Shown: positions 42,841 to 52,150 of the stretch, piece after piece
How the letters are laid out: each line of letters starts with the position of its first letter
Numbering within the stretch: position 1 is the first letter of the stretch
Source of the DNA: Hominisplanchenecus_A murintestinalis
GTDB lineage: Bacteria > Bacillota > Clostridia > Lachnospirales > Lachnospiraceae
Assembly: GCF_943193015.1 (NCBI RefSeq)
Contig: NZ_CALPCM010000005.1
Location: 62,001-126,000 of the forward strand
Direction: 5' to 3'
DNA length: 64,000 nucleotides
Notes under the pieces: model-generated
Told to the model about the DNA's origin: nothing
Database searches by the model: none
What the model saw: only the letters and a program-made list of their open reading frames with translations
Position numbers and translations under genes: made by a program

Positions 42841-44578
42841 AGATGATTTGTTCAATTTCCGAAATGTCAGAATCAATGAGCATGGAATAGTTTGTGTGAT
42901 AGATTACGAAGCCCGGAAGTTTTCCATTGACTTTCTTGACATGCTTTTTCTGCACATAGTCAATCTCGGTTTTTTCTGCCTCGCTGTTGGCAGAATAGTG
43001 CGCGGCAAGCCGGGCAGCTTCCTCGTAAGTTCTGTCGGGCATTTCTCCGCCGTCCGGGTTTTTTACGATGACGTGGGAGCCGGGAGCGCCCTTTGCATGG
43101 AACCACCAGTCGTTTCCGCTGGCAAATTTAAAGGTCAGCTCTTCATTTTGAAAATTATTTTTTCCTACATATATATGATAGCCGTCGCCGGACAGGAAAT
43201 GCAGGGGCCTGGAGGTGATTTTTACTTTCTTTCCGGCGTGTTTCCGGCGGATATAACCGTATTGGGTCAACTCTTCTTTGATTTGTACTAAATCTTCTTC
43301 AGAAAGCGCGATATCCAGTGCAGTGCGGATGGATTCCAGATGTTCGATGGCTTCCTTCGTTTCTACGGTCAATTTTTGCAGAGCTTCACAGGTACGCTTG
43401 AGTTTATTATATCTGTCAAAATTTTTCCGGGCATTTTCCTGGGGAGTCATGGTTGGGTCCAGAGGTATGGATATCATTTCGTTTGTGTAGTAGTTCAGGG
43501 CATCCAGCTTTTTCGTGCCTGGTTCAAGGCCGTATCCATAGGCATTTATCAATTCCCCGTAAACTTTGTATTTTTCCCGTTTCTCCGTATCTTTCAGCTG
43601 GCGGAGCTGGAGGTCGTATTTTTTATAATCCCGTTCAAGGGCGGTCTGTACAATGCGGCGGATATCGGCGGAGCGCTGGCGAATGCGTGTGATAGCATTT
43701 TTAGCGGCATAGTAAGTTTCCAGTACATCGGATACCGCAGTATATTCCAGGGATGTAAAGTCCTGATACTGCGTGAGCGGCACAGAGGAGAATTCCACGG
43801 GTTCTTTTCCGTTGTAGATGATAAGAGGGGAAAAATGCCCTGTCCGTACATTGTCCATCAGCATAGAGAAAATATGGTATAGATGTGTCTGCTCAGACTC
43901 CGAGAGGGAATTGGCGCTTTGGGAGGACTCCAGAGAGCTGCGATGGCAAATTTCCTCTGCAATCAGAGGGCTGATTCCTGTCAGCGTCATATACAATGCC
44001 TTTGCCAGCGGCATGGGCCTGGTACACACAGATGCCTTGAAATCCCGTTCTGAAATGATGAGGGGATCATATTTTTCTGATGTGGCCGGGATGAAGTAGT
44101 TTCGTCCCGGAAGCACTTCGCGGATAGAGCTCATCTGTGCGCTTACATGTTTAATGCTGTCAATAATCATGCCCTTATCGTCGCAGAAAATGATATTGCT
44201 GTGTTTTCCCATAATCTCCACAATCAAATCTTTCCGGCATAGATCACCCATTTCATTGAGATGTTCAATCTCAAAATGGATAATACGTTCCAGGCCGGGC
44301 TGCCATATTTTTGTGAACTTTCCGCTGCCAATATATTTGCGCAGCAGCATGCAGAAATTAGGGGCGGTCAAAGGGCCGGGTTTGTTTTTTTGTGTAAAAT
44401 AAATAAGCGGAAGACTTGCGCCCGCTGAAATCAGCAGGCGGTATTGAGTTTTGTTGTTTTTTATAGTAATCAGCAATTCATCATTTTCCGGCTGTGCGAT
44501 TTTGTTGATTTTTCCTCCAAGTATGGATTCATTCAGTTCTTTTACCATATTTGCGATTACGATTCCGTCAAGTGCCAT
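42839..44578 (-). CDS. rqcH: RqcH (NFACT/FbpA family), ribosome quality control
   Basis: RqcH binds 50S subunits with stalled peptidyl-tRNA and adds alanine tails for degradation. The 579-residue protein has the NFACT-N domain (MALDGIVIANMVKELNESI, GGKINKIAQPENDELLITI), an HhH region, a coiled-coil middle (about 270-420, ENARKNFDRYNKLKRTCEAL) and the NFACT-R domain (YIRRKHAGKKVKITSRPLHF, GNDWWFHAKGAPGSHVIVK). The start at 44578 follows AGAAGGAGAAACTT; nine upstream codons to 44605 are not used. Older annotations call it fibronectin-binding protein. It stands alone between two giant surface-protein genes. Confidence 0.95.
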   Translation of the reverse strand: MALDGIVIANMVKELNESILGGKINKIAQPENDELLITIKNNKTQYRLLISAGASLPLIYFTQKNKPGPLTAPNFCMLLRKYIGSGKFTKIWQPGLERIIHFEIEHLNEMGDLCRKDLIVEIMGKHSNIIFCDDKGMIIDSIKHVSAQMSSIREVLPGRNYFIPATSEKYDPLIISERDFKASVCTRPMPLAKALYMTLTGISPLIAEEICHRSSLESSQSANSLSESEQTHLYHIFSMLMDNVRTGHFSPLIIYNGKEPVEFSSVPLTQYQDFTSLEYTAVSDVLETYYAAKNAITRIRQRSADIRRIVQTALERDYKKYDLQLRQLKDTEKREKYKVYGELINAYGYGLEPGTKKLDALNYYTNEMISIPLDPTMTPQENARKNFDRYNKLKRTCEALQKLTVETKEAIEHLESIRTALDIALSEEDLVQIKEELTQYGYIRRKHAGKKVKITSRPLHFLSGDGYHIYVGKNNFQNEELTFKFASGNDWWFHAKGAPGSHVIVKNPDGGEMPDRTYEEAARLAAHYSANSEAEKTEIDYVQKKHVKKVNGKLPGFVIYHTNYSMLIDSDISEIEQII

Positions 44579-44695
44579 AAGTTTCTCCTTCTGTGATAGA
44601 TTCATGAAATATATATCAGCCAGTATAGCAGAAAAGTTGTTTTTTGGCTACAGACGCGCATAGATTTCCTCGTTATGTGCTGTTTATGTTTATTG

Positions 44696-44832
44696 GTAAC
44701 ATTTCAGCCTTCGGCTTCACTGTTACGGAATCCAGCCCATTTAAAGTTTGCTGTTCGCAAAGGGCTGGATTCTCTGGCTGAATTTACGCATTCTCAGGGA
44801 CTTTGCAGCAGGTGCAAAGTCCTGGGCTGAAC
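44696..44832 (-). repeat. 137-bp structured repeat, copy A
   Basis: This noncoding unit recurs at 58933-59069 in the opposite orientation with about 126 of 137 identical positions by hand alignment. Internal helices: GGAATCCAGCCC with GGGCTGGATTC (44728-44739, 44762-44772) enclosing TTTGC/GCAAA, then GGACTTTGCA with TGCAAAGTCC (44808-44822 region), an AGCC-TTC-GGCT hairpin, and outer TTCAGCC/GGCTGAA. The strand is set relative to copy B as the + form. It has no ORF support and lies between rqcH and the GH123-like gene. Confidence 0.8.
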
Positions 44833-44867
44833 GGCTACGTTTATTGACAAAATTAATAAAGTTAGTA

Positions 44868-44896
44868 TTGCATAATGAATAAAATAATTTTATAAT
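44868..44896 (+). promoter_or_regulatory. Sigma-A promoter of the GH123/BNR surface protein
   Basis: TTGCAT (44868-44873), 17-bp spacer, perfect TATAAT (44891-44896). The leader is about 108 nt. The rest of the 433-bp gap upstream holds repeat copy A and no gene. Confidence 0.75.
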
Positions 44897-45011
44897 ATAG
44901 AGAAGAGTTTGGCACTTTTTTTAGGAATATGGTCGTAAATTTAATGGTGAATTGTACAATGCGCATAGGTTTAGGGCCGTTCCGCTAAAATTATGAAAGG
45001 GAGAAAGCTAA

Positions 45012-48000
45012 ATGAAACAAATTGTAAAAAAGATACTATGTGGTTTTTTGGCATTGCTGCTGGCATTGCCCCTGAATTTGATAGGGGTACAGGCAGCGGA
45101 TAGCTTGCCGGAAGAGAGGAAGATAGGGCGTGCAGCGGATGAAGTTACCGCTCTGAAAAGCGGTATAGTAGATTCGACACAGCTTAATTATTTTAGCTAT
45201 ACGGCTTATAGCGGGAAATCCTGGACATTGAATGCAAACGAATCGTACATTGATTTGGGGGCGTCTGATGCCAAGGCAAATGAATGCTACTATGAGATTC
45301 ATTTTCGCGGAAGCGGGATTAAGGTGTATGCCGTAAAGGCATCTAATCATGGGAAAGTAGCGTTTACAGTGGATGGAGAAGAAGGCCAGATGGTAGATTT
45401 GTACAATTCTTCACGATCCGAGCAGCTCGTGTATGAAGTCAGCGGTCTTTCGGAAGGAGAACATGTACTGAAAGCGATAACGCAGACGGAGAAAAGCGGA
45501 AGAAGTATTGTAAATCAGGTATCTTATGCAGAAATTACGCACCAGCCGTATAAGGGCGGCATTCCAAATCTTGGAGGTACGATTGAAGACACGAATACGC
45601 AGTATACACAGGAGCGTTACGGCGAAATTTCGGCGAAAAGCACGACATCTGCGAAATTGACGGCATGGAAAAATGATAAGGCAGTCAGTGAGCTGGTTCT
45701 GTATTCTAAAAACTGCAGCCTGGAAAATGTAAGCATTGAAGCCGGTGCGCTGACAAATGGGAGTGATACGATTCCGGCGGACAACATTACAGCGACATTT
45801 ATCAAATCAACAAAAGCATACAATGGCAGTTACTTAGGATATGGAAGTAAAGACCGCGAAGTTCCTGCGGCGACTGCATCCAACAGGAGCGAGTCTTCCG
45901 ATATTCTTTATCAGACTACGCCTGTTGACATCGGGTGGAACAAATTGCAGCCGGTATGGGTAGAATTCAATATTCCAAAGGATGCAGCGGCAGGAATTTA
46001 TACCGGAACGCTGAAAGCGACGGCGGACGGTATTGAGAACCCTATAGTATTTAACTATACAGTAACTGTGCAGAATGCAGTTCTGCCGGATATTGAGGAG
46101 ATGGCGGGTGCGTTTGATGTAGAGCTGTGGCAGTATCCTTATGCGAGTGCGGAATACTATAATGTAACTCCGTTTTCAGAAGAGCATCTTAATATCATGC
46201 GTTCTTCTATGCTGAAATATAAAGAGGTAGGCGGTCATGCGATTACCACGACCATTGTAGAAGAGGCGTGGAGCGGACAGACGTACAGTGCAAACGAAGT
46301 CCATTACCCCTCTATGGTGAAATGGACAAAGAAGGCGGACGGCAGTTTTGCATATGATTATAAAGACTTTGATGCATGGGTAAATTTCTGCAAATCTCTT
46401 GGAATCGGAGATAAAATTGTTCTTTATAGCATCGCTCCATGGCATAATTCCTTTACGTACTGGGAGGGGGAAGAGCTGAAATATGAGAGTTTTACTGCCG
46501 GAAGCGACAGATATAGGGAAGTATGGACGGATTTTCTGGAGAATCTGATTGAGCATTTGGAGGAAAATGAGTGGTTTGATGACGCTTATATTGGAATTGA
46601 TGAGAGAGGGTTCAGTACGGCGGCATTTGATTTGGTAGATTCAGTGGAGAACAGCAACGGCGAAAGTTTAAAGACAGCAGGCGCGATGGACAATTTCGTA
46701 GGTAAGCGAGATCTGGCTATGCGTGTGGATGATTTGAATATAGGCGATAATGCTGCTGTTGCGCATGCGGATGACTTTGCGCAGCTTCTGGCTGACAGGG
46801 AGGCGGCAGGACTCCGTACTACACTGTATTCCTGTACGGAACACCGTCCGGGCAATTTCTCTCTGAGCACGCCGATGGAGAGCTATTGGTCTATTGTAAA
46901 TGCGGGAAAAGCGGGTACGGCAGGGTTCCTGCGCTGGGCGTATGACGCATGGGTTGCAGATCCGCTGAATGACGCTACTCACAATGCTTTTGAGCCGGGA
47001 GACTGTTTCCTTATATATCCGGCCGAGAAAGACGCGGCAGATAAGACATGTAAAAGTTCAGTGCGCCTGGAACGCATGGCGGAGGGTGTACGTGACGTAA
47101 ATAAGCTGCGTCTGATAGAAAAGGAGGTGCCAGAGCTTTCCGAAGAAATTGAAACGTTGTATGCGGGAATACTCACAACGGCAAGTACAGGCCGAACATA
47201 TCTCTCAGCAGCAGAAAAGACACAGCTTGAGGGGGAAATGAATGCCTTTAAAGAAGGCGTTGCAAGAATTACGAAGAAATATCTGAAAGAAACAGTAGAT
47301 GGCCTTTATATCGAAGAATCCAGTAAGGAACTGGTACAGGATACTACCTGGCAGATTCCGGTAACGTTACGGAGCGATATTGAGGATAAGACAGTGATTT
47401 ATAAGTCTTCAGATACGTCTGTGGCTGCAGTGGATGCAAACGGTGTGGTAACCGCAAGGAAACCGGGAGCGGTTACTATCACAGCTATGAATAAAGCAAG
47501 CGGATACGCGGATATGGTAGAAGTTACTGTTACAAAGAAAGTGATGTATATCAGTAACAAGCTGACGGATTATAAACTGCCGGAAAAATATCTTTCAGAT
47601 GTTGAAAAACATGCAGACCATGAACCAATATCAGAGTCGAATCCGAATAGCCGTCTCTATTTGGGACAGCCGGATATGGTAATGCTGGATGATGAGAAGA
47701 CATTGATTACTGTTTATCCGGTAGGGCATGGGAAAGGTTCAGTTATCATGCAGATTAGCTATGATGCCGGAGAAACATGGATAGAAAGAACGCAGGAGCC
47801 GGTGGTGAAGGATGAAGAAACAGGGGAAGATTTATGGCCGTCTGCACCTGTCTCATGGAAAACATCTTATGAAACGCCGACACTGTACAAATTGAATATG
47901 ACAGACGGGACGACAAAATTGATTATGATTTCAGGAAGACCGGAAAGCTTTGGCGCACCTACAGGGGGATGGGATACTTCCATATCTGAAGATGGCGGAA

Positions 48001-49826
48001 TCACATGGTCAGAATATCAGACTTTCTGCGAGAACTTTGCGGACGGTACCAGGAATGAGACAGTGGTGGCGATGGCAAGCCTGATTCAGTTAAAGGATGA
48101 AAAAGGAAATTACATTGATAAATGGATGGGCGTGTACCATAATGGTACCACATTTGTAAATTATAAGACATATTTGACGTTTGATGAAGAAGGTAATGAG
48201 CAGTGGACAACGCCGGTTCCCTATCTGAGCGAGTACCGTTCTATCGAATCGTCGCATCAGATTTGTGAAGTGGGAATGTTCCGCTCACCGGACGGAAAGA
48301 GGATTGTGGCATTGGCAAGAAATCAGTCACATAATGGTCCGGCGACTATGTTTTATTCTGATGATGAAGGCGAGACGTGGAGCAAGCCGGTGGACCTTCC
48401 GGGATCACTGGCGGGTGAACGCCATAAAGCCATGTATGACCCGACAGACCCGACAGGCCAGCGTCTGATTGTGACTTTCCGTGAAATCTGCTATGATCTG
48501 AATGATAACAATGAGTTCAATGGGGGCAGCGATTGGGTGGCAGGAGACTGGATTGCCTGGGTAGGCACCTATGATGATATTATGAATCAGGAGCAGGGAG
48601 AGTACCGCATTTTGCTCTGTGAAGATTGGGCGCATAATGCCAAATCCGGTGATACAGGGTATACGGGGCTTGTTGTGCAGCCGGACGGAACCTTTATCAT
48701 GGACGCTTATGGGCATTGGGATAAAGAGTGGTGGGCTGAGAAGCATGGAAGCCTGAGCGGGTATAATGTTTATAATGATCTGTGCTATATTAAACAGGCA
48801 AAATTTAAACTGTCTGATTTAGATGAGCTCGTATTGCCATCGATGCGGAACAGCCTGGAGAAAGAAATTGAAAAGGCAATTCCTCTGTCTGAGGAGTCAC
48901 GATATTCAAAGCGCACTTGGGCAGTATACCAGGATGCACTGGCAAAAGCACAGCAGGTATTAGACAACAGCAGCAGTACGCAGAATGAATGTTATGCGGC
49001 ACGAGACGCGCTGAAAGATGCGAGATATTCCCTGTTGGTTGCAGGTACGGATGAACGAGATGATTTGGACGATGAAATTTCGAATATCCTGAACGATAAA
49101 GAGAAGCCGTCAGATGCTTCCAAGTATGAAAAAGAGAGCTGGGATAAATATCAGGCGGCATTGGATGAAATCAAAAAAATACAGAGTAATCCGAAAAGTA
49201 CGAAGGAGGAACTGGAAGAAGCGCTGAATAAGCTTACAACGGCAATCGAAGGGTTAAAACCGGCAGGGAGTTCCGGAGGAGATAAACCGGAACCAACCCC
49301 GAACCCAGAGCCGAAACCGGAACCAACCCCGAATCCGGGGCCAAATCCAGGGCCACAGCCTAATCCAACCCCAACCCCGCAGCCGCCGTTCAAGAAGGGC
49401 ATTGTCGTCAAAGCGGGCAACGGCCGTTACCAGGTGATTGATGAAAAGCGGAAGACCGCCAGGCTGGTAGAAGTAATCAATAAGAAAAAGACTACTTTGA
49501 GCGTTCCGGCAACAGTTAAGATTAATGGCGAAATATGTAAGGTGACGGAGGTTGGAGAGAAAGTCATGAAAGGCAACTCCAAGCTGAGGAAAGTAGTCCT
49601 TGGCAAGTATGTCGCTACAATCGGAAAACAGGCATTTATGAATTGTAAGAAACTGGCGAATGTTCAGCTAAAAGGGAAAGATTTGAAGAACATACGTCCG
49701 AGGGCATTTAAGAAGACTTCAGCGAAGCTGAAAGTAAGTGCAAAGAAGATGAATAAGAAGCAGAAAGCAAAGCTCCTGAAAGCCTTGAAGAAATCTGGAA
49801 GCAGCAAAAAAGTTAAGGTGAAATAG
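45012..49826 (+). CDS. Giant secreted protein: DUF4091/GH123-like plus sialidase-like (BNR) modules, FIVAR and LRR tail
   Basis: 1604 residues with signal peptide 1-29 (ALLLALPLNLIGVQAADS). A beta-sandwich N-terminal region (30-350) precedes a DUF4091/GH123-like barrel; YIGIDERGF places an Asp-Glu pair at 530-531, like the pair used in substrate-assisted hydrolysis of beta-GalNAc by GH123. A Big-2 domain (about 760-840, VIYKSSDTSVAAVDANGVV) leads to a BNR_2-type beta-propeller (about 860-1280) with three Asp boxes (SYDAGETW, SEDGGITW, SDDEGETW); the sialidase FRIP arginine motif is not evident. Two FIVAR units (about 1287-1417), a Pro-rich linker and BspA-type LRRs close it. Probable host-glycan enzyme; specificity is inferred only. 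Confidence 0.85.
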   Translation: MKQIVKKILCGFLALLLALPLNLIGVQAADSLPEERKIGRAADEVTALKSGIVDSTQLNYFSYTAYSGKSWTLNANESYIDLGASDAKANECYYEIHFRGSGIKVYAVKASNHGKVAFTVDGEEGQMVDLYNSSRSEQLVYEVSGLSEGEHVLKAITQTEKSGRSIVNQVSYAEITHQPYKGGIPNLGGTIEDTNTQYTQERYGEISAKSTTSAKLTAWKNDKAVSELVLYSKNCSLENVSIEAGALTNGSDTIPADNITATFIKSTKAYNGSYLGYGSKDREVPAATASNRSESSDILYQTTPVDIGWNKLQPVWVEFNIPKDAAAGIYTGTLKATADGIENPIVFNYTVTVQNAVLPDIEEMAGAFDVELWQYPYASAEYYNVTPFSEEHLNIMRSSMLKYKEVGGHAITTTIVEEAWSGQTYSANEVHYPSMVKWTKKADGSFAYDYKDFDAWVNFCKSLGIGDKIVLYSIAPWHNSFTYWEGEELKYESFTAGSDRYREVWTDFLENLIEHLEENEWFDDAYIGIDERGFSTAAFDLVDSVENSNGESLKTAGAMDNFVGKRDLAMRVDDLNIGDNAAVAHADDFAQLLADREAAGLRTTLYSCTEHRPGNFSLSTPMESYWSIVNAGKAGTAGFLRWAYDAWVADPLNDATHNAFEPGDCFLIYPAEKDAADKTCKSSVRLERMAEGVRDVNKLRLIEKEVPELSEEIETLYAGILTTASTGRTYLSAAEKTQLEGEMNAFKEGVARITKKYLKETVDGLYIEESSKELVQDTTWQIPVTLRSDIEDKTVIYKSSDTSVAAVDANGVVTARKPGAVTITAMNKASGYADMVEVTVTKKVMYISNKLTDYKLPEKYLSDVEKHADHEPISESNPNSRLYLGQPDMVMLDDEKTLITVYPVGHGKGSVIMQISYDAGETWIERTQEPVVKDEETGEDLWPSAPVSWKTSYETPTLYKLNMTDGTTKLIMISGRPESFGAPTGGWDTSISEDGGITWSEYQTFCENFADGTRNETVVAMASLIQLKDEKGNYIDKWMGVYHNGTTFVNYKTYLTFDEEGNEQWTTPVPYLSEYRSIESSHQICEVGMFRSPDGKRIVALARNQSHNGPATMFYSDDEGETWSKPVDLPGSLAGERHKAMYDPTDPTGQRLIVTFREICYDLNDNNEFNGGSDWVAGDWIAWVGTYDDIMNQEQGEYRILLCEDWAHNAKSGDTGYTGLVVQPDGTFIMDAYGHWDKEWWAEKHGSLSGYNVYNDLCYIKQAKFKLSDLDELVLPSMRNSLEKEIEKAIPLSEESRYSKRTWAVYQDALAKAQQVLDNSSSTQNECYAARDALKDARYSLLVAGTDERDDLDDEISNILNDKEKPSDASKYEKESWDKYQAALDEIKKIQSNPKSTKEELEEALNKLTTAIEGLKPAGSSGGDKPEPTPNPEPKPEPTPNPGPNPGPQPNPTPTPQPPFKKGIVVKAGNGRYQVIDEKRKTARLVEVINKKKTTLSVPATVKINGEICKVTEVGEKVMKGNSKLRKVVLGKYVATIGKQAFMNCKKLANVQLKGKDLKNIRPRAFKKTSAKLKVSAKKMNKKQKAKLLKALKKSGSSKKVKVK

Positions 49827-49837
49827 TGAGTGGATAG

Positions 49838-49881
49838 AAAATAGCCATGGGGAAGAGGAATGTCTAACCTATGGCTATTTT
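49838..49881 (+). terminator. Terminator of the GH123/BNR gene
   Basis: Stem AAAATAGCCAT (49838-49848) with ATGGCTATTTT (49871-49881), 22-nt loop, four T at the end of the right arm. Confidence 0.75.
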
Positions 49882-49910
49882 ATAGGGCTTATATGACAGG
49901 AAAAAGGGAA

Positions 49911-49939
49911 TTGACGCTTGTACGGATTTGGATTATACT
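49911..49939 (+). promoter_or_regulatory. Sigma-A promoter of the yicC-cinA operon
   Basis: TTGACG (49911-49916), 17-bp spacer, TATACT (49934-49939), about 80 nt before yicC. Confidence 0.8.
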
Positions 49940-50025
49940 GTTAATGAATGGATGGAAGGTAAGTTTGGAAGGAAACTTCTAAATCCGACAGGATGGCGCA
50001 GCAGATGTGTCAGAAAGAGGAAAAA

Positions 50026-50904
50026 ATGATAAAAAGCATGACAGGCTTTGGACGGTGTGAGAATCTCCAGGGCGACAGGAAATTCACGGTAGAAATGAAG
50101 GCCGTGAACCACAGGTACTTTGACGTGAATATCAGGATGCCCAAGAAGCTCAGCTTTTTTGAGTCGGCATTGCGGAATGTACTGAAAGAATACATCCAGA
50201 GAGGGAAAGTGGATGTTTTTATTACGTATGAAGATTATGCCGAGAGCAATGTTTCCTTGAAGTATAATGAAGGAATTGCCAGAGAATATGTGAAATATTA
50301 TGGGCAGATTGCGGAGCAATTCGGACTGGAAAATGATATTCGGACTTCTCTGGTTGCAAGGAGTCCGGAGGTACTGACGATGGAAGAGCAGGCCGTAGAT
50401 GAGAAGGAATTGTGGGCGGCTCTTGAGAAAACCATGCGGTGTGCCAGTGAACAGTTTGTAGAATCCAGGCTCAAAGAAGGAGAAGCTTTGAAGGATGATT
50501 TGCTTGGAAAGCTTAACGGTATGTTGAAGGATGTGGAAGCAGTTGAGAAACGCTATCCTGAGATTATGGAGAACTACCGCAGGAAACTGGAAGAAAAGGT
50601 CAGGGAGCTTTTGGGGGATTTTCAGATAGAGGAAGGACGCATTGCCACGGAGGTGGTACTGTATTCGGATAAAATCTGTACAGATGAGGAGACTGTGCGT
50701 TTGAGAAGCCACATTGAAAGTATGAAGGATGCGTTGACAGAAGGCGGCGGCATCGGCAGGAAGCTGGATTTTATTGCACAGGAAATGAATAGGGAAGCGA
50801 ACACGATTTTGTCCAAAGCAAATGATTTGGAGACTTCAAATATCGCCATTAGTTTAAAGACAGAAATCGAGAAAGTACGCGAACAGATTCAAAATATCGA
50901 GTAG
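50026..50904 (+). CDS. yicC: YicC/YloC family endoribonuclease
   Basis: A 292-residue protein with the family N-terminus MIKSMTGFGR, AVNHRYFDVNIRMPKKLS, and the conserved C-terminal block DKICTDEETVRLRSHIE and GRKLDFIAQEMNREANTILSKAND. YicC proteins are RNA-cleaving enzymes linked to small-RNA turnover. The start at 50026 follows AGAGGAAAAA; the frame is open 11 codons further. First gene of an operon continuing with remA, gmk, rpoZ, rimO, pgsA and cinA. Confidence 0.93.
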   Translation: MIKSMTGFGRCENLQGDRKFTVEMKAVNHRYFDVNIRMPKKLSFFESALRNVLKEYIQRGKVDVFITYEDYAESNVSLKYNEGIAREYVKYYGQIAEQFGLENDIRTSLVARSPEVLTMEEQAVDEKELWAALEKTMRCASEQFVESRLKEGEALKDDLLGKLNGMLKDVEAVEKRYPEIMENYRRKLEEKVRELLGDFQIEEGRIATEVVLYSDKICTDEETVRLRSHIESMKDALTEGGGIGRKLDFIAQEMNREANTILSKANDLETSNIAISLKTEIEKVREQIQNIE

Positions 50905-50967
50905 TTAAGTTTGTGACAGGTTGGCAAAGCTGAACGGTTACTTAAAGTTTAGGGGCAGGAGTATAAA

Positions 50968-51243
50968 GTGGCGAGATTAATGAATATAGGTTTTGGTAAT
51001 GCGGTGAATACGGATAAGGTAGTGGCAGTGGTGAATCCGGACGCAGCGCCGATTAAACGTATGGTGCAGCAGGCGAAAGAGAACGGAAGGGTTATTGATG
51101 CTACCCAGGGGAGGAGAACAAAGTCTGTGCTTGTAACCCAGGAGGATCATATAGTATTGTCTGCGTTGCAGCCAGACACTCTGATAAAGCGGTTCTCGAA
51201 TGCTGCAATTATAGGGATGAAGGGGGAAGAAGATGAGCCATAG
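50968..51243 (+). CDS. remA: Extracellular matrix regulator RemA family protein
   Basis: A 91-residue DUF370 protein (MARLMNIGFGNAVNTDKVVAVV, PDAAPIKRMVQQAK, GRVIDATQGRRTKSVL). In Bacillus RemA is a DNA-binding regulator of biofilm matrix and osmoprotection genes; it forms rings that bind repeat sites with the conserved Arg/Lys. The start is GTG 50968 after AGGGGCAGGAG. Its last 11 nt overlap gmk, so translation is coupled. The yicC-remA-gmk order is conserved across Firmicutes. Confidence 0.92.
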   Translation: MARLMNIGFGNAVNTDKVVAVVNPDAAPIKRMVQQAKENGRVIDATQGRRTKSVLVTQEDHIVLSALQPDTLIKRFSNAAIIGMKGEEDEP

Positions 51244-51865
51244 AGGAATTTTAATAGTGCTTTCCGGTTTCTCCGGCGCAGGAAAGGGGACGCTGGTGAA
51301 TGCACTTAGGAAAAAATATGATGGTTATGCCCTGTCTATTTCAGCAACTACTAGGCAGCCGAGGGACGGGGAAGAGGAAGGAAAGGCATATTTTTTTAAA
51401 AGGGTAGAGGAATTCCGCCGTATGATAGATGAGGATGCTTTTATTGAGTACGCCCAGTATGTGGAGAATTATTACGGTACGCCAAGAGCCTATGTAGAAG
51501 AAATGCTGGAGCAAGGGAAAGATGTGATTTTGGAAATAGAGATTCAGGGCGCCCTGAAGGTAAAAGAAAAATATCCGGATGCGCTTCTGATGTTTGTGAC
51601 TACACCGGATGCATCTACGCTTAAGCTGCGGCTTCTGGGCAGGGGAACAGAGACGGCAGAGGTAGTTTCGTCGCGTCTGGCGCGGGCAGTGGAAGAGGCG
51701 GAAGGGATAGAGAATTACGATTATCTGATTGTAAATGACGATTTGGATACGGCAGTGGAAGAGATGCATGGAATCATCCAGGGCGAGCATTACCGTATAA
51801 GAAGAAATACAGGGTTTGTAAAAATGATAAGAAAAGATTTAGAGAGGTTTTCGAAAGGAGAATAG
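51233..51865 (+). CDS. gmk: Guanylate kinase
   Basis: The 210-residue enzyme phosphorylates GMP to GDP. Walker A is LSGFSGAGKGTLVNAL near residues 10-25; the GMP-binding segment follows (SISATTRQPRDGE, GKAYFF), with EYAQYVENYYGTP and LEIEIQGALKVKE downstream. The usual VDV of the family after LEI is EIE here. The ATG overlaps the end of remA and its ribosome site AAGGGGGAAG lies inside remA. Confidence 0.95.
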   Translation: MSHRGILIVLSGFSGAGKGTLVNALRKKYDGYALSISATTRQPRDGEEEGKAYFFKRVEEFRRMIDEDAFIEYAQYVENYYGTPRAYVEEMLEQGKDVILEIEIQGALKVKEKYPDALLMFVTTPDASTLKLRLLGRGTETAEVVSSRLARAVEEAEGIENYDYLIVNDDLDTAVEEMHGIIQGEHYRIRRNTGFVKMIRKDLERFSKGE

Positions 51866-51869
51866 GCGA

Positions 51870-52133
51870 ATGTTACATCCATCTTATACAGATTTAATGA
51901 ATGTAGTAAATAGTGAAGTAGGGGAAAATGAGACTCCGGTGGTGAATAGCAGATATTCAATCGTGCTTGCAACAGCAAAAAGAGCGCGGGAAATCATCGG
52001 AGGGGCAGATCCGCTGGTATACAGTTCAGGAAAGAAGCCTCTGTCTGTAGCAGTGGAGGAGCTGGATAAAGCGAAGATTAAGATTATGGCAGAGGAAGAG
52101 AAATCAGAAGATGAAATTGAGCTGGCAGAATAG
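51870..52133 (+). CDS. rpoZ: RNA polymerase omega subunit
   Basis: An 87-residue omega subunit with the conserved core NSRYSIVLATAKRAREI and the SGKKPLSVAVEELDKAKIKI stretch; residues 75-87 are acidic. It helps assemble RNA polymerase and is linked to (p)ppGpp response in some bacteria. AAAGGAG lies just before the ATG, 4 nt after the gmk stop, the classical gmk-rpoZ pair. Confidence 0.92.
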   Translation: MLHPSYTDLMNVVNSEVGENETPVVNSRYSIVLATAKRAREIIGGADPLVYSSGKKPLSVAVEELDKAKIKIMAEEEKSEDEIELAE

Positions 52134-52150
52134 AAAGGGCAGCATAAAAT

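Noticed and set aside
49270..49385. Pro-rich repeat (PEPTPNP type) as a DNA repeat or CRISPR-like array
   Set aside because: It is in frame in the surface protein and encodes a flexible linker; no spacers are present.
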